This document shows, one piece after another, positions 57,200-64,000 of a stretch of DNA of 64,000 nucleotides. Source of the stretch: Nitrosomonadales bacterium (GTDB lineage: Bacteria; Pseudomonadota; Gammaproteobacteria; Burkholderiales; Gallionellaceae). Every line of letters begins with the position of its first letter. The first letter of the stretch is position 1. The stretch covers positions 245,227-309,226 of the forward strand of contig JAHFQZ010000004.1 of the NCBI GenBank assembly GCA_023259055.1, in the 5' to 3' direction. The position numbers were made by a program, and so were the translations under genes. The notes beneath the pieces are model-generated. The model ran no database searches. It was not told the origin of the DNA and worked only from the letters and a program-made list of their open reading frames with translations.

Positions 57200-59386
57200 A
57201 TGACGTCCCAAGCTTCTCTGGCCGTTGCCGAAGAGTTCCACCCATCACTTGGCGCCCGTTTGCATCAACGTATTCTGGTTGCGCTGGATTCCTCCGATCA
57301 TGCTAATGCCGCCATGCGGAGTGCGGCGGAATTAGCGGGATTGGCCGATAACTCCGTGATCACAGGCGCACACGTCTATGCTGCCAAGCTGCATGATATG
57401 CGCTTCCGCCAAATGGAAGGCGGCTTGCCCGAACAGTTTAAGCAAGAGCAGGAGCTGGAGCGCCAACGGGATGTGCACGACGATCTGATTACCCGTGGTT
57501 TATCAATTATTACCGATTCTTATCTTGATCAGGCAGCAGCCGAATGTGCTCAGCTTAGTATCAAATTCAAACGTTGCTCCCTGGAAGGAAAAAATTACCG
57601 CGCGCTCACACAGGAAACAAATTCAGGTGCTTATGATTTGCTCGTTATGGGCGCATTGGGCCTCGGCGCTATAAAAGGCAGCCGATTGGGTACCGTATGC
57701 GATCGGGTGGCACGGCGTTCAGCTATCGATACGCTTATCATTAAGGAGCCTGGACGTTCAATCAAGGAAGGTCCAATTGTCGTTGCAGTGGATGGCTCGC
57801 CCAAGGCCTATGGGGGGTTGCTTACAGCCTTGGCATTAGCCGAACACTGGCAGGTTTCCGTCAAGGTTATCGCCGCCTTTGATCCCTATTATCATTATGT
57901 CGCGTTTAACCGCATTGCCGGCGTGCTGTCTGAAGAAGCAGGCAAGGTATTCAAATTCAAGGATCAGGAAAAATTACACGAAGAAATCATTGATTCAGGA
58001 TTGGCTAAGATATATGACGGTCATCTGATTGTCGCCCGATCCATTGCCAAGGATTTTGGCGTCGACATAGAAACAGAGCTGCTGGATGGCAAACCGCACG
58101 ATGCCATCGAAAAGTATGTCAAAAGAGTTAAGCCATCGCTGCTGATCGTCGGTAAATTGGGCATTCATGCAGATGATGAGCTTGATATCGGTGGCAATAG
58201 TGAGCATTTGTTGCAAAATGTGGATTGTTCCATTTTGCTCAGCATGCGTGAACATCAGCCAGAGGTAGATGTTGTGTCCGAAGTTACCACATCCTGGACT
58301 CATGAAGCCGAATCCAGAATGGAGCGCGTGCCATCTTTTGTACGCAACATGGCGCGCATGGCCATACTGCGATATGCCCAGCAGCATGGCCATACCGTCA
58401 TCACCCAGAGGATTGTGGATGAAGCGACTGCCCAACTCATGCCTAGCCATGCGGAACAGGCGATGGGTGAAATTGTTGCGGCCTATGATGCCGGAGAGCT
58501 GAAACGCAAACCCGAAGCAGAGGAGGTCATGCGCTGGTCCGACGAGGCTGTCGCGCTTTTGCTCACCGTTAAAGATCTTTCAGTGCGCGGCAATCTCAGT
58601 ATGCGTGCCGAGAAAAAAGCCCGCCAGGAAAAGTGTGTTGCGGTGGAAGCAAAACACATTCAACCGTTTCTTGACACTGAAACGCCAGAACCAAATACCC
58701 AGACCTCAGCATCCAGTCCTGCAGAATTTCATTGGCAGGTCGCTGCGCTGGCGCGTCTGATGCGGGTACCAGAAGGCTTCATGCGCGACAACTGCAAGCA
58801 GAGCATTGAGAATTTTGCCCAACAAAATGGTTACGCTGAAATTACCCTGGAAGTGGCCGAAAACGGCCTCAAGTTGGCCCGTGGTGAAATGGAAAAAACC
58901 ATGAAGGAGCAAACTACGCCGGCTTCCAAGGTGGCGCGAAGTGGTTGCCCCTTTGGCTTCGGTAAAAAAGCAAGTGTTGCTAATACCAGTGCCTTGCCTT
59001 GGAGCAGTGAAGCAGAAAAAATAATGCAAGGCTTACCAGAAGGCATGAGCCGCGATATGACACGCAACGCAATCGTCTCAATCGCAGCCAAAAACGGTTT
59101 GAAAGAAATTACTGCGGATTCTGTAAGGCAGGTGCTGGATACTTTTAAATCCGGATCAGGCAAAGTCAGTGAAACCATGCCATGGGATGAAGATGCACGC
59201 ATTAGTCTTAGCAAAGCACCGGACATGGTACGTGGCATGTTGATCAAGGAAGTGGAGAGCTGGGCACACCGCAATAATTTATCACACATCGATCTCGCCA
59301 CTGTGAGCACTGTAAAACAAGAATGGCAGTCCAAGGGATATTTCCACATGAATCCCGAGGATCCGCGCAGCAACCCAAGCCTGTAA
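57200..59386 (+). CDS. Universal stress protein with five PCP_red-like repeats
   Basis: 728 residues. Two UspA domains: residues about 25-165 (ATP loop GALGLGAIKGSRLGTVCDRVARRS) and about 180-335 (GKLGIHADDELDIGGNSEHLLQ). Five repeats of the PCP_red type (C-terminal domain of the protochlorophyllide reductase B subunit) follow, starting near 362, 443, 509, 598 and 659, each opening like LPWSSEAEK, then a helix with P, R/M and a helix-turn-helix. This architecture shares its C-terminal module with the next gene. Start ATG 57200 has AGAGG upstream. Confidence 0.85.
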   Translation: MTSQASLAVAEEFHPSLGARLHQRILVALDSSDHANAAMRSAAELAGLADNSVITGAHVYAAKLHDMRFRQMEGGLPEQFKQEQELERQRDVHDDLITRGLSIITDSYLDQAAAECAQLSIKFKRCSLEGKNYRALTQETNSGAYDLLVMGALGLGAIKGSRLGTVCDRVARRSAIDTLIIKEPGRSIKEGPIVVAVDGSPKAYGGLLTALALAEHWQVSVKVIAAFDPYYHYVAFNRIAGVLSEEAGKVFKFKDQEKLHEEIIDSGLAKIYDGHLIVARSIAKDFGVDIETELLDGKPHDAIEKYVKRVKPSLLIVGKLGIHADDELDIGGNSEHLLQNVDCSILLSMREHQPEVDVVSEVTTSWTHEAESRMERVPSFVRNMARMAILRYAQQHGHTVITQRIVDEATAQLMPSHAEQAMGEIVAAYDAGELKRKPEAEEVMRWSDEAVALLLTVKDLSVRGNLSMRAEKKARQEKCVAVEAKHIQPFLDTETPEPNTQTSASSPAEFHWQVAALARLMRVPEGFMRDNCKQSIENFAQQNGYAEITLEVAENGLKLARGEMEKTMKEQTTPASKVARSGCPFGFGKKASVANTSALPWSSEAEKIMQGLPEGMSRDMTRNAIVSIAAKNGLKEITADSVRQVLDTFKSGSGKVSETMPWDEDARISLSKAPDMVRGMLIKEVESWAHRNNLSHIDLATVSTVKQEWQSKGYFHMNPEDPRSNPSL

Positions 59387-59396
59387 GAGAACGTCT

Positions 59397-61466
59397 ATGA
59401 ATATGCCATACACTCCCAATGCCGGGGCAAGCGATTTGTTTTTGCTTGCCATTAACCTGACAAATCGATGCAACCTTGCCTGCGCACATTGCTATATGGA
59501 CGCCGAAACATTGAAGTGCGGCGGTGAAAAAGAGCTCAAGACGGAAGAGGTGTGTGGTTTGCTTGATGATGTTGCGGGCCGCAGCACTGAAACCATGGTC
59601 GTCCTCACCGGTGGCGAGCCTCTGATGCGCGGTGATCTGGAGGCATTGGTGGCTCATGGCACTAAACTTGGCCTTTCCATGGTGGTCGGAACAAATGGAG
59701 TTGCGCTCACCGATAAACGTGTGCAATCACTGAAGGCCGCTGGAGCGATGGGTGCCGGCATTAGTGTTGATTCGCTCGACCCAGCAAAGCATGATGCCTT
59801 CCGTGGACTTCCCGGTGCATGGGATAAAACCTTGAATGGCATAGAGGCCTGCAAACGCCACGATTTACCCTTCCAGATACATTTTTCTGTTACCGAATCC
59901 AATGCCGGCGAAGTCCCAGCGATGATTGATTTTGCACGAGCCGCTGGGGCGAGAGTTTTAAATGTATTTTTTCTGGTTTGCACCGGCCGCGGCGAATCCA
60001 TGTCGGATATCAGCCCCATCACTTATGAGCGTGTGCTTAACCAGTTGGTGGCAGCCCAGGAACAAAGCCAGGGTATGCTAATCCGCGCTCGCTGTGCACC
60101 ACATTACAAACGCATCGCCTATCAACGCGATCCCGGATCAACCCTTACCCGGGCTGCTGGCTACGAAGGCGGTGGCTGCCTAGCGGGCATTCATTATTGT
60201 CGCATTACTCCGGAAGGCGGCGTTACAGCTTGCCCTTATATTCCCGACGAAGAAGGCAGTATCCGCGACCAGAAATTCTGGGATATCTGGAATCAATCGC
60301 CCACCTTTCAATCCTTGCGCAATCCCAAGCTGCAAGGAAAGTGCGGTAGCTGTGAATTTCAGAAGTTGTGCGGTGGCTGCCGTGCGCGCCCTCTCGCAAT
60401 GGGCGACAGTCTCATGGATACAGACCCCTGGTGCATCCATATACCTGATGGGTCTGCCGTCATCGAACCCTTGGTTGAGCAACCAAAGAAACTTGTCTGG
60501 AACGAGGAGGCAGAGAAACGCCTGTCGCGCGTCCCTTCCTTTCTGCGCAAGATGGTCAAGAGCCGTGCCGAGAGTTATGTGCATGAACTGGGTATGCATG
60601 AGGTGACGGAAGAGCACTTGGCTACCTTGTCCGCAAAGCGTTTCGGAAACGGTGGGCCACCCCGACCGGGTTCGCAATCCAGCGGAGTGGAGGAAACAAT
60701 CCAGCATAATGCACAGGCGGCAAAGCCAGTTTCCGGTGATGCGCTTCCTTGGAGTGAACAGGCCCGTGAACGCTTGGCAGCCATGCCATCTTTTCTACAG
60801 GAAGGTGTACGCGCGGTTGCCGAAGATGTCGCCCGTTCCGAAGGCAGACTGGAAGTCAATATCAAGCTTTTGGACAGACTGGAATCAGAATCCCAACCGG
60901 GTCGCAATTTGCCATGGACTGATGAATCTGACCAGATGATTGCAGAGTTTCTCGCTGATAAGGCACCCCAAGTGCGGATGTTTGTTGCACCTGCTCTGGA
61001 AAGCGCCTCAGAACATTTTGCAAAGAAACGGCGCGCCACAACGGTGGAACGGGCTGATGTTGAGGAAGCTATCGCCCAGCTAACCGGCGGGGTGGAATGG
61101 GATGAAGATGCCTTGGCTCGTGTGTTGTCTGCACCCGACTTCAACCGGGCAGGCATCAAGAAGGCCGCCGAATTCAATGCCCGCAAGGAAGGCCTTGCGC
61201 GCATTACTTCCAGCGACCTGACGCGCTTCCGCAATAGCGCCATGATGCGCGCGGTACAACGCATGAAGGGATTCGGGATGCAGGAATTGAGCTTCGATGC
61301 TTATGAAATCGCGCGTGACCGCGTGCCGCGCCTCAAGGATAACCCCGAAGCCGATAAACGTTTCGACACCATCCGGAATTTTGTTGCCGCGCGAGAAAAC
61401 CCCGGCGATTTGCTTGGGCAGGATTTGCTCGAAAAAATGAAGGCGCAACTTAAGGCAAGCAAGTAA
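59397..61466 (+). CDS. Radical SAM protein with SPASM-like region and four PCP_red-like repeats
   Basis: 689 residues. The radical SAM cluster motif is TNRCNLACAHCY (Cys 25, 29, 32), followed by LTGGEPLMRGDLE. A cysteine-rich SPASM-like region spans about 261-346 (GGCLAGIHYC, CGSCEFQKLCGGC, DPWC), as in NirJ/AhbD-type haem-modifying enzymes. PCP_red-like repeats start near 366 (LVWNEEAEKRL), 449 (LPWSEQARERL), 505 (LPWTDES) and 565 (VEWDEDA). It begins 10 bp after the stress-protein gene. A tetrapyrrole substrate is inference from NirJ/AhbD similarity and the PCP_red modules. Confidence 0.85.
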   Translation: MNMPYTPNAGASDLFLLAINLTNRCNLACAHCYMDAETLKCGGEKELKTEEVCGLLDDVAGRSTETMVVLTGGEPLMRGDLEALVAHGTKLGLSMVVGTNGVALTDKRVQSLKAAGAMGAGISVDSLDPAKHDAFRGLPGAWDKTLNGIEACKRHDLPFQIHFSVTESNAGEVPAMIDFARAAGARVLNVFFLVCTGRGESMSDISPITYERVLNQLVAAQEQSQGMLIRARCAPHYKRIAYQRDPGSTLTRAAGYEGGGCLAGIHYCRITPEGGVTACPYIPDEEGSIRDQKFWDIWNQSPTFQSLRNPKLQGKCGSCEFQKLCGGCRARPLAMGDSLMDTDPWCIHIPDGSAVIEPLVEQPKKLVWNEEAEKRLSRVPSFLRKMVKSRAESYVHELGMHEVTEEHLATLSAKRFGNGGPPRPGSQSSGVEETIQHNAQAAKPVSGDALPWSEQARERLAAMPSFLQEGVRAVAEDVARSEGRLEVNIKLLDRLESESQPGRNLPWTDESDQMIAEFLADKAPQVRMFVAPALESASEHFAKKRRATTVERADVEEAIAQLTGGVEWDEDALARVLSAPDFNRAGIKKAAEFNARKEGLARITSSDLTRFRNSAMMRAVQRMKGFGMQELSFDAYEIARDRVPRLKDNPEADKRFDTIRNFVAARENPGDLLGQDLLEKMKAQLKASK

Positions 61467-61502
61467 AATTTGATTGGGCAAAACAGAAGCCAACGGATAG
61501 CG

Positions 61503-62960
61503 ATGGATAAAGTTGATGTACTGATTATTGGCGGTGGCATCTCTGGGCTTGCCTCAGCTTGGTGGCTGGCGCGTAGCGGCCTATCCGTCGAAGTATGGGA
61601 AACCAAGAAACGCCCAGGCGGCAAGATCATGAGTACCCTGCAGGATGGCTATCTCACCGAGCGCGCTGCGGCCATGGTATTGAATTTTCGCCCCGAGGTT
61701 GTAGAGCTGGTACGCGAGACAGGGTTGGAATCGGCAAAGACAGCTCGTTTACCGACTGCTGAGGCACGCCGTTACCTGTTGCACCAAGGCCGTCTGAAGG
61801 CGTTACCCATGCGCATGGGTGCCATGGTGGCTTCGCCCTTATGGAGTCTGCGCGGCAAATTACGCTTGCTGGCCGAACCGTTCATCTTCTCCAGTGGACG
61901 AGCCGACGAGTCGGTTAGCGAATTTATTACCCGCCGGCTTGGCCATGAAATATTGGAAAAGGCCATGGAGCCATTCATTGCCGGGACGCTGGCGGGGGAT
62001 GCAAATCAGGCCAGCGCCGCTGCCGTTCTCCCGCGTCTTGTTGCACTAGAACAACGTTATGGCAGCATCGGCGCAGGGGTTCTGATTAACCGAATATTGC
62101 GCCGTCGCACGGCTTGCACTACCGAAACCTTTTCATTTCGTGGTGGCATGAGTACGCTGGTGGAGACCTTGTCCAAAACCTCCGGTATCAATTTACGCAC
62201 TGGCCATACTGCAGAAGAATTGGTTCGTGAGCAGGACGGCTGGCTGGCTACGGCGTCAGCGCCACATGGACAGCGCACTGTGTCCGCATGCCATGTAATC
62301 GTGGCAACACCGGCTCCTGCAGCGGCCGCACTCGTTGCTTCATTGGACAACGAACTGGCAGAGTTGCTGCGCGGCATTGGCTATGCTGGTGTGACTATTG
62401 TGCATGCGGGGATAGCTCGCGGCGCTGTGGGACATCCCCTGGATGGCACCGGATTTCTGGCGCCGAAGGGGGAAAGTGCAGCCCTGACGGGCAACTTATG
62501 GATGAGCACCCTGTTTCCGGATCGGGCGCCGCCGGGAAAAGTCCTGCTGACTTCATATCTTGGCGGTGCACGCGCACCTCAGGTGGCTGACTGGGACGAC
62601 GAGCGTCTCATGGACGAGACGCTCAGAACGTTGCGTCCGCTAGTAGATCTAAAAGCCGATCCAGAGATGGTGCGTATCGATAGGCATCAGGAGGCGCTAC
62701 CCGCATATCACGGCGCGTACCAAGCACGAATGCACGCAATCACGGCCCGTCTGCAGCATATTCCCGGACTTCACCTTGAGGCCAACTACAGGGGGGGTGT
62801 GTCAGTGCGTGACCGCCTTGCCTGTGGTCATGTTGTGGCGAACCATATCCTGGGGGCACGGCAATGGCCCTCCGTTGAACGGAAGAGGCGCGAAGAGACA
62901 GCGAACTCAGGTGGTAAGGCTGTGTATCCCATGGATTCAATGGATCCTGCAACTGAATAA
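61503..62960 (+). CDS. FAD-dependent protoporphyrinogen-oxidase-like protein
   Basis: 485 residues. The Rossmann motif DVLIIGGGISGLASAWWLARSG followed by ETKKRPGGKI binds FAD. RGGMSTLVETLSK and the C-terminal LEANYRGGVSVRDRLACGH are typical of HemY-type protoporphyrinogen oxidases and related amine-oxidase-fold enzymes. ATG 61503 is preferred over a TTG at 61470. It lies 36 bp after the radical SAM gene, so a joint role in building or modifying a tetrapyrrole is plausible. Confidence 0.85.
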   Translation: MDKVDVLIIGGGISGLASAWWLARSGLSVEVWETKKRPGGKIMSTLQDGYLTERAAAMVLNFRPEVVELVRETGLESAKTARLPTAEARRYLLHQGRLKALPMRMGAMVASPLWSLRGKLRLLAEPFIFSSGRADESVSEFITRRLGHEILEKAMEPFIAGTLAGDANQASAAAVLPRLVALEQRYGSIGAGVLINRILRRRTACTTETFSFRGGMSTLVETLSKTSGINLRTGHTAEELVREQDGWLATASAPHGQRTVSACHVIVATPAPAAAALVASLDNELAELLRGIGYAGVTIVHAGIARGAVGHPLDGTGFLAPKGESAALTGNLWMSTLFPDRAPPGKVLLTSYLGGARAPQVADWDDERLMDETLRTLRPLVDLKADPEMVRIDRHQEALPAYHGAYQARMHAITARLQHIPGLHLEANYRGGVSVRDRLACGHVVANHILGARQWPSVERKRREETANSGGKAVYPMDSMDPATE

Positions 62961-63061
62961 AAATTTTTCAATAGGTTCGTAGACTGGGCTGAGCGTAGCG
63001 TGCCCAACAAATGAGGCTAACCCTAAACTGAATTTTTGATAACCAGAAAAAGGAGCACAAA

Positions 63062-63517
63062 ATGAAAAGGTATCAAGTGAGAGCGATCTCTATCGTTCTG
63101 TGTTTGAGCATGATGGTCTTTGCCAACGCTGGGTTCGCTAAAGAACCGTTAAAGAAAGAAAGAAGTCGCTCTCATACTGAGATCGATCCTGTTAATACTG
63201 GAACGTACACCGGGGAGGCGGGCAAGGATAACTTCATTGCGAATTGTTCTCCTTGCCACGGAGAAACAGGGAAGGGGGATGGTGCTCTTGCAGACACTCT
63301 CGGTGAAGGGGTGAAGCCCCGTAATTTGAGCGATGCCAATCTGCTATCAGCTCGAACAGATGAGTTTCTTTTCAAGGTTGTCAAATCCGGCGGGGTTTCG
63401 GTAGGGTTTGCCGATGCGATGCCAAGCTGGCAGGAAACCTTTACTGATGCAGAGATAAAGCAAATTATTCAATACGTCAGGAAGAGTATCTGTAAGTGCA
63501 AATACAAAGATAAATAA
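63062..63517 (+). CDS. Small monohaem cytochrome c
   Basis: 151 residues. Signal peptide to about AGFAKE. One haem motif CSPCHGETGKGDG (first cysteine about 62) and a Met ligand candidate in DAMPSWQETFTD, followed by the C-terminal helix EIKQIIQYVRKSI. Basic, lysine-rich tail with CKCK. AGGAG precedes the start. Possible soluble electron carrier for the NosZ-like system. Confidence 0.92.
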   Translation: MKRYQVRAISIVLCLSMMVFANAGFAKEPLKKERSRSHTEIDPVNTGTYTGEAGKDNFIANCSPCHGETGKGDGALADTLGEGVKPRNLSDANLLSARTDEFLFKVVKSGGVSVGFADAMPSWQETFTDAEIKQIIQYVRKSICKCKYKDK

Positions 63518-63675
63518 TGAGTTGTGGGCGGGATTATGTTTATTCTATATGCACAGGTAAGCAGGCAATAAAGGGGCCAAGCTGGTCAAATTTGAATAAA
63601 CCGATTGAGGGATTGCTCGGGTAGTTGTTTGTTAAGCTTGTTTTTATTTCCATTGAACCGATTGGGTACGCGCAC

Positions 63676-63933
63676 ATGAGCATGACTGATTCCGAACTCC
63701 GTTTTGCCAAGCGGGCCATCAGACGCAAAAAACTCTTCCTGGCGCTCTCTGTCACAAGTGTAGTCGTAGGACTGAGTTTGGCATCGCTTTACGCTTGGCA
63801 GTACGCCACACAACCCGGTTTTGCCACCGGCATCCATTTTGTACTGGTACTCCTGATTCTACTTATGGCCAGACAGAATCTGCGTCAGTACTATTATGCA
63901 AAGATACTCGAGAAACTGATCGCACTAAAATGA
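63676..63933 (+). CDS. Small two-helix membrane protein
   Basis: 85 residues from MSMTDSELRFAKRAIRRKK. A basic N-terminus precedes two hydrophobic helices (LFLALSVTSVVVGLSLASLYAW; GIHFVLVLLILLMARQNL). I do not recognise a family. The start is uncertain (63625 and 63682 are alternatives; no strong ribosome site). It follows the cytochrome by 158 bp in the same direction and may belong to the same locus. Confidence 0.6.
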   Translation: MSMTDSELRFAKRAIRRKKLFLALSVTSVVVGLSLASLYAWQYATQPGFATGIHFVLVLLILLMARQNLRQYYYAKILEKLIALK

Positions 63934-64000
63934 TGCAGCACGGGAACAGCCCCCGTGCAATACCGTTGCATTATTCATTCGTTGGTATAGCGCTTCCGTT

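Overview
The window reads as chromosome of a Gram-negative betaproteobacterium. The family is inference: the mix of outer-membrane exopolysaccharide machinery, several c-type cytochromes and Nitrosomonadales-like gene neighbourhoods would suit Gallionellaceae or a relative, but no marker here fixes it. Housekeeping blocks alternate with accessory loci that carry many short palindromic repeats.

Layout. 1-2.8 kb: end of a PEGA-domain protein, dut and coaBC (minus), radC (plus). 2.8-7.0 kb: a c-di-GMP-I riboswitch leads an apparent operon of an IgGFc-binding-like lipoprotein, a Slam-like outer-membrane protein with TPRs, and a FecR-domain protein. 7.0-10.5 kb (minus): purB, mnmA, nudJ, a small Ala/Lys-rich secreted protein and tRNA-Leu(CAA). 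11.0-32.7 kb: a Wzx/Wzy-type exopolysaccharide locus (wza, wzb, wzc, cysC, Fuc3NAc/Qui3NAc-type sugar genes, wzx, wzy, glycosyltransferases, acyltransferases, a sulfotransferase, a GH20-like protein and a WecA-like initiating enzyme). It is interrupted by a HepT/MntA toxin-antitoxin pair and by a Fic gene lying next to a truncated glycosyltransferase copy. 32.8-39.8 kb: a GIY-YIG gene, HicAB with an 18-bp palindromic operator candidate, a MORN lipoprotein, a YjbH-like protein and FecR-domain proteins. 39.9-46.1 kb: tRNA-Leu(CAA), queA, tgt, yajC, secD, secF, dedA. 46.3-50.0 kb (minus): pstSCAB. 50.3-52.1 kb: arsR, arsC, acr3. 52.3-53.4 kb: a porin. 53.9-63.9 kb: a perfect FNR/DNR-type box, a NosZ-like protein with changed copper ligands, a cytochrome c, a universal-stress protein and a radical SAM protein that both carry tandem PCP_red-like repeats, a protoporphyrinogen-oxidase-like flavoprotein, a second cytochrome c and a small membrane protein.

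How the parts fit. CysC can make PAPS, and a PAPS-type sulfotransferase lies 10 kb further on in the same locus, so the polymer may be sulfated. Lipid-linked repeat units would be started by the WecA-like enzyme, flipped by Wzx, polymerised by Wzy and exported through Wza/Wzc, with Wzb as phosphatase. The last 10 kb looks like a dedicated redox and tetrapyrrole system that I cannot match to a described pathway.

Two observations stand out as possibly undescribed. First, the NosZ-like/PCP_red/radical SAM/PPOX/cytochrome locus. Second, a nested repeat family whose outer palindrome (GTCATTGCGA ... GGCAATCCAG) occurs about 20 times between 10.5 and 40 kb and, at six loci, carries one to three internal hairpin modules whose stems differ by compensatory base changes.
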